Of a stretch of DNA of 64,000 nucleotides, positions 9,926-17,606 are shown piece after piece. Made by a program: the position numbers and the translations under genes. The stretch comes from an uncultured Flavobacteriia bacterium (lineage in GTDB: Bacteria > Bacteroidota > Bacteroidia > Flavobacteriales_D > Crocinitomicaceae). The notes beneath the pieces are model-generated. The model was not told the origin of the DNA, searched no databases, and saw nothing but the letters and a program-made list of their open reading frames with translations. Position 1 is the stretch's first letter. Every line of letters starts with the position of its first letter. The DNA is taken from contig CALJTX010000038.1 in NCBI GenBank assembly GCA_937975705.1, forward strand, positions 62,001 to 126,000. Direction: 5' to 3'.

Positions 9926-10330
9926 ATGAAGCGCATCGAACACCTTGGCATTGCTGTAGCAAGTCTTGAAACTGCAATTCCGCTTTACGAAGCTTTGCTC
10001 AACACCTCCTGTTACAAACAAGAAGCGGTGGCTTCTGAGGGCGTTCGGACCGCCTTTTTTAAGGTGGGTGAATCAAAAATTGAATTGTTGGAAGCCAGTA
10101 AACCAGACTCCCCTATTGCCAAATTTCTAGAAAAAAATGGGCCGGGGTTCCATCATGTAGCCTTCGAGGTAGACGACATCGAAGCAGAGCTCGACCGACT
10201 TCAAAAAGCGGGTTTTCAGTTGATCCATCAAAGTCCTAAAGATGGCGCCGACAACAAGCGCATCGCATTTTTACATCCGAAAGCAACAAACGGTTTGCTC
10301 GTGGAGTTGTGTCAAGAAAAAAACGCGTAA
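9926..10330 (+). CDS. mce: Methylmalonyl-CoA epimerase
   Basis: VOC/glyoxalase-fold metalloenzyme that interconverts the (R) and (S) forms of methylmalonyl-CoA in propionate metabolism. The 134-residue protein has the metal ligands in the expected places: His in RIEHLGIAV, His in GPGFHHVAFEV and Glu in GLLVELCQ. The ATG directly follows the stop of the T9SS gene. Its last 19 bp overlap the 3' end of the opposing HAD gene. Confidence 0.88.
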   Translation: MKRIEHLGIAVASLETAIPLYEALLNTSCYKQEAVASEGVRTAFFKVGESKIELLEASKPDSPIAKFLEKNGPGFHHVAFEVDDIEAELDRLQKAGFQLIHQSPKDGADNKRIAFLHPKATNGLLVELCQEKNA

Positions 10331-10929
10331 AAATCGGCTTCGTTCTGATAAAAATAGGTTTGTAAGCCAGCCGCTTTAGCGCCTTCGATGTGCTGCGGAC
10401 TGTCGTCGATAAACAACACGTCTTTTGGTGCAAAACCCATTTGCTCACAGACCCATACAAACGTTTCTGGATGCGGTTTGCGTTTGCCAATTTCGTGCGA
10501 TAAAAAGACCTGCTCAAAAAAAGCGTTCAAACCCAAATCCGAAACCTTTTGTAGGGATTTTGCGACCTCAACCATATGCAACGCATTGGTGTTGCTCAAT
10601 AAAAAGAGGGTTTGTTGTTGGTTTTTCAATTGGGTCAGTAACGCCAATTTTCTTTGCGGGAAAGCACCGATCATGGCATTCCAGGCGGCGACCACATGAT
10701 TGGGCGAAGTGCCTACTTGCGTATGTGGCAATAAGAGATTGACGAAGTGTTGAGGTGAGATTTCGCCGCATTCAAAGCGGTCAAAAACTTCATTTTGAGC
10801 AAATTGCGTATAGCGCGCTTTGAAATCGGAAACCCCTAATTTTTCAAATGCTTTTTCAGTGGCGTGATAATCGATATCGATGAGTACGCCGCCTAAATCA
10901 AGAAGTATGGCGCTGTAGGTTGGTTGCAT
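10312..10929 (-). CDS. HAD-family hydrolase (phosphatase)
   Basis: 205-residue HAD hydrolase with a helical cap (subfamily IA-like). Motif I is LLDLGGVLID, although the usual second Asp is replaced by Gly-Val-Leu with Asp further on, as in the YihX/GS1-like group. Motif II is LLSNTN, motif III Lys is in GKRKPHPE, and motif IV is FIDDS. The substrate cannot be told, but a small phosphorylated metabolite is likely. It has its own promoter with a -7 element 4 nt before the ATG. Confidence 0.85.
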   Translation of the reverse strand: MQPTYSAILLDLGGVLIDIDYHATEKAFEKLGVSDFKARYTQFAQNEVFDRFECGEISPQHFVNLLLPHTQVGTSPNHVVAAWNAMIGAFPQRKLALLTQLKNQQQTLFLLSNTNALHMVEVAKSLQKVSDLGLNAFFEQVFLSHEIGKRKPHPETFVWVCEQMGFAPKDVLFIDDSPQHIEGAKAAGLQTYFYQNEADFYAFFS

Positions 10930-10933
10930 AGCG

Positions 10934-10941
10934 CAAAGTTA
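10934..10941 (-). promoter_or_regulatory. -7 element of the HAD gene
   Basis: TAACTTTG on the minus strand ends 4 nt before the ATG at 10929; a leaderless transcript is predicted. Confidence 0.65.
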
Positions 10942-11018
10942 AGGTTCTTGGGCTATTTGAACCGATTCTAAATTAGCAATTATGACAATTCGATGACACA
11001 ACAGCGGCGGCAAGCCCT

Positions 11019-11026
11019 TAGCTTTG
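11019..11026 (+). promoter_or_regulatory. -7 element of the hemACD operon
   Basis: TAGCTTTG ends 18 nt before the tandem TTG codons at 11045 and 11048. This supports a hemA start there rather than at the earlier TTG at 11024, which overlaps the element itself. Confidence 0.55.
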
Positions 11027-11044
11027 CACTATAGAAAAAGCGCT

Positions 11045-12277
11045 TTGTTGCAACAACTCCATATTATCGCCTTTACACACCGACAACTCGAAGTCAGTAA
11101 AATCGGTTTGTTGCACATCGAAAAAGAAGCGCAAGCCTTGCAATTAGCACAACTCAAAGCAGCGTTAGGCCTCAAAGAACTGATGTTCTTGACCACCTGC
11201 AACCGCGTCGAAATCACTTTTGTCCACGATGCCGACCTCGACACCCCATTTCTAACCCGTTTATTGCAAACACTCTATCCGAAGTTAGTTCCTATTCAAT
11301 TAGAAGATTTCGTGCGCAAAGCAGAGATTTACTCCGCAAGTGCAGCCGTGCAGCACGCACTTTCTGTGGCCTCTTCCATAGACTCCATGATCATCGGCGA
11401 GCGCGAAATCATTACCCAGGTTCGCTTGGCCTATGAGCACTGCAACAACCTTCACCTTACCGGCGACCTCCTTCGCTTGCTCATCAAAAAAGTCATCGAA
11501 ACCGCCAAGCAAGTCTACACCGAAACCAGCATTTCTACCAAGCCTGTTTCGGTTGTTTCATTGGCCTACCAATACCTCAAGCAGCTCAATATTCCACTCG
11601 ATGCAAGGGTCCTGATCGTCGGTGCCGGCGTAACCAACACCACCATGTGTCGCTTTTTGAAAAAGCACGGATTCAAAAAATTCTATGTCTTTAACCGCTC
11701 GCTTGCAAACGCACAAAAACTTGCCGACGAAATTCGCGGAAATGCTTATGCCCTAGATGCCCTAGCTACTTACCAAAATGGTTTCGATGTGCTCATTACC
11801 TGTACAGCAGCAGAAGGCGTCATTATTACGCCAGCTTTATATGCCCATTTATTGAATGGCGAAACGCAAGAAAAAATTGTCATTGACCTCGCCATTCCAC
11901 AAGACCTCGATCAAGCCATCACAGAGCATTACCCGGTCAAATACCTTTCTATAGAATACTTGCAGCGCATTTCCAATGAAAACGTCAAAGAGCGCTCCAA
12001 AGAACTGCAGCAAGTAGAGCAAATTATCGCCAACGCGCGCTATGAATTTCAGCATTTGTTGCGCGAACGCAAGGTAGAAATTGCCATGCGCGAGGTGCCG
12101 GCTCAGGTCAAAGAATTGCGCGCCACCGCCTATGCCGAAATCTTCAAAGAAGACCTCGACACTTTGGACCCGCAAGCCAAAGAAGTGCTCGACAAAGTAG
12201 TGAGCTACCTCGAGAAAAAATACATCAGTGGCCCCATGAAATTGGCCAAAGAAATCATACTCAACCATGCAGACTAA
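11045..12277 (+). CDS. hemA: Glutamyl-tRNA reductase (TTG start)
   Basis: First committed enzyme of C5-pathway haem synthesis; it reduces glutamyl-tRNA to glutamate-1-semialdehyde. The catalytic Cys is in TTCNRVEI. The block SIDSMIIGEREIITQVRLAY and the NADPH-binding segment VLIVGAGVTN are typical. No in-frame ATG exists before residue 40 or so, although the conserved segment HIIAFTH must be included. One of two tandem TTG codons (11045, 11048) is therefore the likely start; TTG 11024 is possible but overlaps the promoter. The gene overlaps hemC by 11 bp. Confidence 0.94.
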   Translation: MLQQLHIIAFTHRQLEVSKIGLLHIEKEAQALQLAQLKAALGLKELMFLTTCNRVEITFVHDADLDTPFLTRLLQTLYPKLVPIQLEDFVRKAEIYSASAAVQHALSVASSIDSMIIGEREIITQVRLAYEHCNNLHLTGDLLRLLIKKVIETAKQVYTETSISTKPVSVVSLAYQYLKQLNIPLDARVLIVGAGVTNTTMCRFLKKHGFKKFYVFNRSLANAQKLADEIRGNAYALDALATYQNGFDVLITCTAAEGVIITPALYAHLLNGETQEKIVIDLAIPQDLDQAITEHYPVKYLSIEYLQRISNENVKERSKELQQVEQIIANARYEFQHLLRERKVEIAMREVPAQVKELRATAYAEIFKEDLDTLDPQAKEVLDKVVSYLEKKYISGPMKLAKEIILNHAD

Positions 12278-13145
12278 ACCGCTCATCCGCATTGGCACAC
12301 GCGGCAGCGACCTCGCTTTGTGGCAAGCCCACTTTGTAAAAGCCAAGCTAGAAAACCTAGGCTGCGAGGTGCAACTACAAATTATCGTTACACAGGGCGA
12401 TCGCATCCAAGACCTCAGCTTTGACAAACTAGAAGGCAAGGGCTTTTTCACCAAAGAAATAGAAGCCGCCTTACTCAACAACGAGATCGACCTCGCGGTA
12501 CATTCACACAAAGACCTCGAAACTACCCAGCCAGAAGGTCTTTGCATTGGCGCTGTTTCTTACCGCGAAGACCCATCAGAGCTCTTGCTCATGCGCACAA
12601 CTGCTCAAGACCCAGCGCAAAAATGGGGACTCAAACAAGGTGCCATTATCGGTACCTCATCAGCGCGCAGAAAATCAATCATCAAAGCACTCAGACCCGA
12701 TCTTCAAATCGAAGAATTGCGTGGAAACGTACCAACGCGCATCGATAAATTGCGCAGCGGACAATACGATGCCATTTTATTGGCCAACGCCGGGGTCAGT
12801 CGCTTGGCACTCGACCTCAAAGACTTGCACACACTTGTGCTCGACCCTACTGAGTTTATTCCTGCACCCGCACAAGGAGTTTTGGGTTTACAAATTCGTC
12901 AAAACGACGCAGCAACCCAAGCTATTGTTGCACAACTGAATCATGCAGATGTAGCTTCCCAAATTGCCATTGAACGCGGCGTATTGCAAGCCTTGCAAGG
13001 TGGTTGCCAGTTGCCTTTAGGCGTATACTACGGCCCCAACAAAATTTATGCTGCACACGCCACTACTTCGCTAGAGCCAGCCAAATTTTTTGAGTTCAAC
13101 ACCGAAGCAACAATCCAAGAGATTACTTCCGCCTTGAGCCAATAA
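12267..13145 (+). CDS. hemC: Hydroxymethylbilane synthase (porphobilinogen deaminase)
   Basis: It joins four porphobilinogen units into hydroxymethylbilane. The 292-residue protein has the N-terminal motif RIGTRGSDLALWQA, the active-site region HSHKDLETTQP and the Cys that carries the dipyrromethane cofactor in GGCQLPLGVY. The start overlaps the hemA end by 11 bp, and hemD follows after 2 bp, so translation is probably coupled across the three genes. Confidence 0.97.
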   Translation: MQTKPLIRIGTRGSDLALWQAHFVKAKLENLGCEVQLQIIVTQGDRIQDLSFDKLEGKGFFTKEIEAALLNNEIDLAVHSHKDLETTQPEGLCIGAVSYREDPSELLLMRTTAQDPAQKWGLKQGAIIGTSSARRKSIIKALRPDLQIEELRGNVPTRIDKLRSGQYDAILLANAGVSRLALDLKDLHTLVLDPTEFIPAPAQGVLGLQIRQNDAATQAIVAQLNHADVASQIAIERGVLQALQGGCQLPLGVYYGPNKIYAAHATTSLEPAKFFEFNTEATIQEITSALSQ

Positions 13146-13147
13146 CC

Positions 13148-13801
13148 ATGAGTAGGATTTTCATTTCAAAAGATCCACAAGACCTCAACAGCGGTCTTTT
13201 GGCCTTGCAACAAAATGGAATCCTCGAGGCGCAATCCCTAATTGAATTCAGTGCCATTCCATTTGTGTGTCCTGCGGCTCACGACATCCTCTTTATTGCG
13301 AGTATCCGTGCAGCTGAATTCTTCTTTGCCAATTGCCAAACAAGCGCACAAATTGCCTGCGCCGGGCTAGAAACCGCCAAAAAAGTAGCAGAACGCTATC
13401 AAAAAGAAGTGCATTTTATTGCCCAACAGTCTGACCAACCGCAACTTGAAGCAGAAAAATTCAATGCCTGGCGAAACAACAGAAGCGTTTGCTTTCCGAG
13501 TAGTCAGTTGTCTATTGGTACTTACGCGGCTTTGATCCCAGAAAGTGAAAAGACCATTTTGCCTGTATACACCACCGCATTCAAAAACCTGCACATCAAA
13601 GAAAAAGATATCTATGTTTTTTCGTCTCCCAGTAATGTTCTGGCTTTTCTAGCACACAACACCATACCGGCTCACGCAAAGGTTGTTGCATGGGGCAGCT
13701 CTACCGCGCAAGAATTGGCAAAAAAGCAAATCAGCGTGAGCAAAGTACTCAACGGACAACAACAAGCTGACCTGCTTACTTGGCTCAGCAAAGTGCTATA
13801 A
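13148..13801 (+). CDS. hemD: Uroporphyrinogen-III synthase (HemD-like)
   Basis: It closes and inverts ring D of hydroxymethylbilane. The 217-residue protein belongs to a fast-evolving family, so sequence motifs are weak. The overall pattern agrees (FISKDP at the start, a helical-strand alternation, and a C-terminal segment VVAWGSSTAQELAKK resembling the usual AIG..TA..L block). Position directly after hemA-hemC is the strongest evidence. Confidence 0.82.
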   Translation: MSRIFISKDPQDLNSGLLALQQNGILEAQSLIEFSAIPFVCPAAHDILFIASIRAAEFFFANCQTSAQIACAGLETAKKVAERYQKEVHFIAQQSDQPQLEAEKFNAWRNNRSVCFPSSQLSIGTYAALIPESEKTILPVYTTAFKNLHIKEKDIYVFSSPSNVLAFLAHNTIPAHAKVVAWGSSTAQELAKKQISVSKVLNGQQQADLLTWLSKVL

Positions 13802-13816
13802 TTTGTACCTTCACGT

Positions 13817-14812
13817 ATGAAATTTGAGCAAACCGAGCACATCAGCCCCGATTTAATTCACTTATTCGAAAACACCGTATTGGGTACAAACGGCGCCAAA
13901 TACAAGCACCTCGATGTAGCGCAAAGCGTGGCGCACACAGACCACCCACTGAGTTTTTCCTTGCGCAGGCGCGAACAACTGATCGCAAACATTACCTTTT
14001 GCAAACGGCCATTTGGCTTATACTTACGCTATTTTGCTTTTGACAAGCGCTTTCAATCCAAAGGGAAAGCACGCATGAATCCGAAATCACAGATCAAGCA
14101 AGAAATCGAAAAGGTGTTCAAGGACATCACGGCCAGCTATCCCGGAAGCAAAGATTATTGTTATGCATATATCGATGCTAAAAATGTGCGCAGCAAATGG
14201 ATGAGCGAAACTTTTGGTTTTCAGACCAAAGCGTATTTAGCGACCCAGAGTTTTAGTCGGGTTTTTCCGAAAGCTGCCGCAAACCTAAGGGAAGAAACAA
14301 TTTCAGATCAGGTTTATCAAATTATAGAAAGCAACTACAGCCACTACAGCGCCTACTTTACCCACTTTTTTGAAAAAGGAACGGTTCATACACTTTACGA
14401 TGCAAAAGGTGAGCGACTGGCTTTCGCGCAGTTTCATAAAGTGCGCTGGGAAATACAAAGGCTTCCGGGCAAACTTGGTGGGTTGCAAGTTAAACTTTTA
14501 CCATACATCCCGTTTATCAATAAATTGATTCAACCCAAAGAACATACTTTTTTAGTGCCAGAAATCGTATGTAATCCGTCGGGAAATATCAAAGATGTAG
14601 AACGCCTATTTGAAGCCGTATTGGCCAAAGAAAAACTCCATTCCATGCTTTGGTGGAATGATACGCGCGACCAACTTTATCAAAAAGCTACGCAACAATT
14701 TCGTTGGGGGCTATTGCACCAAATCATTGGTGTGGCAAAGGTGGATGTAGTGGTGAGAGGAGCCTATGAACCGAAAGAGCCCATTTTTATTGCGGCCTTC
14801 GACATGGTTTAA
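13817..14812 (+). CDS. GNAT-like protein of unknown function
   Basis: A 331-residue protein that I cannot assign to a named family. Residues about 50-155 look like an N-acetyltransferase fold: LRYFAFDKRFQSKGKAR resembles the acetyl-CoA-binding turn, and NVRSKWMSETFGFQTKA resembles the conserved N..S...GF segment. The C-terminal 170 residues are unassigned and contain a basic amphipathic stretch (LPYIPFINKLIQPK). It lies 15 bp after hemD and probably shares its transcript, but a role in haem synthesis is not implied. Confidence 0.6.
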   Translation: MKFEQTEHISPDLIHLFENTVLGTNGAKYKHLDVAQSVAHTDHPLSFSLRRREQLIANITFCKRPFGLYLRYFAFDKRFQSKGKARMNPKSQIKQEIEKVFKDITASYPGSKDYCYAYIDAKNVRSKWMSETFGFQTKAYLATQSFSRVFPKAAANLREETISDQVYQIIESNYSHYSAYFTHFFEKGTVHTLYDAKGERLAFAQFHKVRWEIQRLPGKLGGLQVKLLPYIPFINKLIQPKEHTFLVPEIVCNPSGNIKDVERLFEAVLAKEKLHSMLWWNDTRDQLYQKATQQFRWGLLHQIIGVAKVDVVVRGAYEPKEPIFIAAFDMV

Positions 14813-14813
14813 A

Positions 14814-15185
14814 CTACGCTTGATAAGAAAGAAAGCGGGTAATCAGCAGTTCTTTAATGCGTTTGTCTACTACTGATTTTTGGCTCAAATAAAACGTAAA
14901 TTCTTCATTGGTAAACAAGCCGCAGATCATCCCAATATACCGATTGGTTAGATTTGGATTTTTCGACAAAAAATTGCTGAGTTGAGTGCGTTGTAATACC
15001 GGGTTTTCTATTGCTTGTATAGCCTTGAATAAAGAGTTTTGGAACCACTCAAAATGGAAAAGTTCATGCTGCAGTTTCAGTATGGGACGCAAAACGTCGT
15101 TTTGAAACAATTCCAATTCAGTGGATACAGTGGCTTCTTTTCTGACGCTCGGCCTAAGTTGTTTTATAGCTACATTCGACCTCAT
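14814..15185 (-). CDS. Conserved hypothetical protein
   Basis: A 123-residue, mainly helical, soluble protein with no signal peptide or membrane segment. I do not recognise a domain. Its ATG overlaps the stop of the upstream DEAD-box-like gene by 4 bp, so it belongs to the minus-strand set mazG-like, pseudo-helicase and this gene, and is probably translated by coupling. It ends 2 bp from the opposing GNAT-like gene. Confidence 0.65.
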   Translation of the reverse strand: MRSNVAIKQLRPSVRKEATVSTELELFQNDVLRPILKLQHELFHFEWFQNSLFKAIQAIENPVLQRTQLSNFLSKNPNLTNRYIGMICGLFTNEEFTFYLSQKSVVDKRIKELLITRFLSYQA

Positions 15186-15727
15186 ACTTCTTCAGACAAA
15201 TCAAGCAGGCGAATGTTCGGATAAAATTCTTCTAAGTATCCAACGGTGCGCTCTTCATCCGGATTGGTCGTAAAAAACAAAGACTTGCATTTTGGCAAAC
15301 TCTCGGTAAGGCGGACGATATAGCCCTTGTGGCCGGCACGCATTTGATCTTCTAGACCCAAGATCATAAACAATTTCAGTTTTTTGATATTGAACCCGTT
15401 CTGAAAGTACAACTCAGCCATGCGGCGGGTGGTGCCCACAATAATTTCTGTACCGTCGAATAGGTCGTTGCGCTGTTGCAGTTTATTGCCTTTCTCCACA
15501 ACTAAATCAACGGTGAGGTCTTTGGGCTTGGCAAACTTTACAAATTCGGCATGTATGGCTCTCGCTTGTGCATCACTGGTACAAAGGATGATGGCTCTTG
15601 GTGAACCTTCTTCAGGTTGCGGAATGACTTCGTCTACAAAAGGCCAAAGCTTCATTTCGTATTGCGCTGCTAGCGCCGATACAAGTAAATACTGTGAGGG
15701 CTGCAATGCTTTTTGAATCCTTTCCAT
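15182..15727 (-). CDS. DEAD-box-like protein lacking the catalytic motifs
   Basis: The 181 residues follow the first RecA domain of DEAD-box RNA helicases: RAIILCTSDAQARAI stands for motif Ia, TEIIVGTTRRMAELYF for motif Ib, and CKSLFFTTNP for motif III. Walker A is absent, the DEAD position reads LGLED, SAT reads TTN, and there is no second RecA domain. It cannot be an ordinary ATPase and may bind RNA or a partner helicase. The frame is open further upstream, but ATG 15727 is chosen because conserved sequence begins there, just after the mazG-like stop. Confidence 0.75.
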   Translation of the reverse strand: MERIQKALQPSQYLLVSALAAQYEMKLWPFVDEVIPQPEEGSPRAIILCTSDAQARAIHAEFVKFAKPKDLTVDLVVEKGNKLQQRNDLFDGTEIIVGTTRRMAELYFQNGFNIKKLKLFMILGLEDQMRAGHKGYIVRLTESLPKCKSLFFTTNPDEERTVGYLEEFYPNIRLLDLSEEV

Positions 15728-15729
15728 GG

Positions 15730-16059
15730 TTATGATTGTAATTTGGGGTTGTCGTGATGACGCGTGGCATCGCGCTTCGTTTTTTTCTCGAGATTTTTGA
15801 CCAATGCGGCATCGAGGTCTATACCGGTTTGATTGGCCAGGCAGCAAAGCACAAAAAGAATATCGGCCATTTCGTCGCCGAGGTCTTTGTCTTTATCGCT
15901 TTCTTTTTCAGATTGCTCACCATAGCGCCTGGCCATGATGCGCGCGAGTTCGCCTACTTCTTCCATCAAAACAGCCATGTTGGTCAGTTCGTTGAAGTAA
16001 CGCACCCCCAATGTTTGGATCCAGTGATCAACTTTTGCTTGCGCTTCTTTGATTTCCAT
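15730..16059 (-). CDS. MazG-like nucleotide pyrophosphohydrolase
   Basis: A 109-residue all-alpha NTP pyrophosphohydrolase with one MazG-type domain. The metal-binding acidic residues are visible as MEEVGELAR and DLGDEMADILFVL (EExxE and ExxD patterns). It probably hydrolyses non-canonical or excess nucleotides to the monophosphate and pyrophosphate. It is the first gene of a three-gene minus-strand set and has a -7 element 4 nt before the ATG. Confidence 0.85.
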   Translation of the reverse strand: MEIKEAQAKVDHWIQTLGVRYFNELTNMAVLMEEVGELARIMARRYGEQSEKESDKDKDLGDEMADILFVLCCLANQTGIDLDAALVKNLEKKTKRDATRHHDNPKLQS

Positions 16060-16063
16060 GTTG

Positions 16064-16071
16064 CAAAGGTA
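16064..16071 (-). promoter_or_regulatory. -7 element of the mazG-like gene
   Basis: TACCTTTG on the minus strand, followed by CAAC and the ATG. It is the mirror partner of the plus-strand TACCTTTG at 16095, giving back-to-back promoters. Confidence 0.7.
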
Positions 16072-16094
16072 TCAAATCCTCTCGTTGATATGCT

Positions 16095-16102
16095 TACCTT
16101 TG
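16095..16102 (+). promoter_or_regulatory. -7 element of the ALDH8-like gene
   Basis: TACCTTTG ends 6 nt before the ATG at 16109, so a leaderless or nearly leaderless transcript is expected. It supports 16109 over the earlier in-frame ATG at 16049, which lies upstream of this promoter. Confidence 0.7.
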
Positions 16103-16108
16103 TCTTGT

Positions 16109-17551
16109 ATGGAAAAATTGAGCAATTTCATCAACGGCCAATACGTTGCACCGCACAACGGCCGCTACCTAGACAACTACGAACCTGCTACAGGCCTAGT
16201 CTATTCTTTGATACCCGATTCTGACGCCCACGACGTCGAGCAAGCTGTTTTGGCAGCTGAGGCGGCTTTCCCGGTGTGGTCCACGATGGGCATAGAAGGG
16301 CGCGCAGCCATTCTGCGCAAGTTATCCGAAGGCATAGAAGCCAATATGGATGCGTTTGTAGCTGCAGAGTCCAAAGACAACGGCAAGCCCCTGAGCCTTG
16401 CCCAACATGTGGATATTCCAAGAGCGGTGTCCAACTTTCATTTTTTTGCGACAGCCATTGAGCATTTTGCGTCGGAGTCTCATCATATGGAAGGTGTTGG
16501 GCTCAACTACACTACCCGCAAACCTATTGGCGTGGTAGGCTGTATTTCGCCTTGGAACTTGCCGCTTTATCTTTTCTCCTGGAAAATTGCGCCTGCTCTT
16601 GCCGCTGGCAATTGCGTGGTTGCCAAACCTTCTGAAGTAACGCCCTACACCGCCTATATGTTGGGTAAAATTGCCAAAGAAGCTGGCATGCCCGACGGCG
16701 TACTCAATATCTTACACGGCACCGGCCCAAGCGTTGGCGACGCCATTGTAAAGCACCCCAAAATCAAAGCGATTTCTTTTACTGGCGGCACCAAAACCGG
16801 CGAATACATCGCGCAAACGGCAGGGCCAATGTTCAAAAAATTGTCCTTAGAACTCGGCGGTAAAAACCCAAATATCATTTTTGCCGACTGCGATTTCAAA
16901 GACGCACTCAGCACCACCATTCGCTCTTCTTTTGCCAATCAAGGCCAAATTTGTTTGTGTGGTTCACGCATCTTTATCGAAAGACCCATTTACGAGCAGT
17001 TCAAAGAAGCTTTTGTTGCAGCCATGGCCAAAAACAAGGTGTCGTTCCCCACGGACCCAGAAGCAAAAATGGGCGCAGTGGTATCCAAACCACACATGGA
17101 GAAAATCCTCAGCTACATCGAACTTGCCAAAGAAGAAGGTGGCACTATTTTGTGCGGCGGGAAACGCAAAATTTTAGACGGCGCACATGCCGAAGGGTAT
17201 TATATTGAGCCCACCATCATTGAAGGCTTGCACTATAATTGCCGCACCAACCAAGAAGAAATCTTTGGGCCAGTAGTTACCATCACACCATTTGACACCG
17301 AAGAAGAGGTGCTCACCATGGCCAACTCCACCCAATACGGACTTGCCGCTACCGTCTGGACCTCCGACCTCAAACGTGCACACCGCGTTGCAGACCAAAT
17401 TCAGGCAGGTATTGTTTGGGTCAATGCATGGTTGGTTCGCGATTTGCGCACACCTTTTGGCGGCGTCAAAGCCTCTGGTGTCGGCCGCGAAGGCGGTTGG
17501 GAAGCCCTGCGCTTTTTCACCGAAGCCAAAAACGTGTTTATCAAGTATTGA
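16109..17551 (+). CDS. Aldehyde dehydrogenase, ALDH8-like (2-aminomuconic semialdehyde type)
   Basis: 480-residue NAD-dependent aldehyde dehydrogenase. The catalytic Cys lies in NQGQICLCGSR, a form typical of ALDH8A1 and of hydroxymuconic or aminomuconic semialdehyde dehydrogenases. The general base Glu is in LSLELGGKNP, and the Asn ligand is in ISPWNLPL. A role in kynurenine or aromatic breakdown is plausible from the family, but no pathway gene is adjacent. The promoter position supports ATG 16109. Confidence 0.85.
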   Translation: MEKLSNFINGQYVAPHNGRYLDNYEPATGLVYSLIPDSDAHDVEQAVLAAEAAFPVWSTMGIEGRAAILRKLSEGIEANMDAFVAAESKDNGKPLSLAQHVDIPRAVSNFHFFATAIEHFASESHHMEGVGLNYTTRKPIGVVGCISPWNLPLYLFSWKIAPALAAGNCVVAKPSEVTPYTAYMLGKIAKEAGMPDGVLNILHGTGPSVGDAIVKHPKIKAISFTGGTKTGEYIAQTAGPMFKKLSLELGGKNPNIIFADCDFKDALSTTIRSSFANQGQICLCGSRIFIERPIYEQFKEAFVAAMAKNKVSFPTDPEAKMGAVVSKPHMEKILSYIELAKEEGGTILCGGKRKILDGAHAEGYYIEPTIIEGLHYNCRTNQEEIFGPVVTITPFDTEEEVLTMANSTQYGLAATVWTSDLKRAHRVADQIQAGIVWVNAWLVRDLRTPFGGVKASGVGREGGWEALRFFTEAKNVFIKY

Positions 17552-17606
17552 TAAACTGAATACCATTCAAAATATACTTTCATTGCGTTTTATTTATCGA
17601 TACAAA

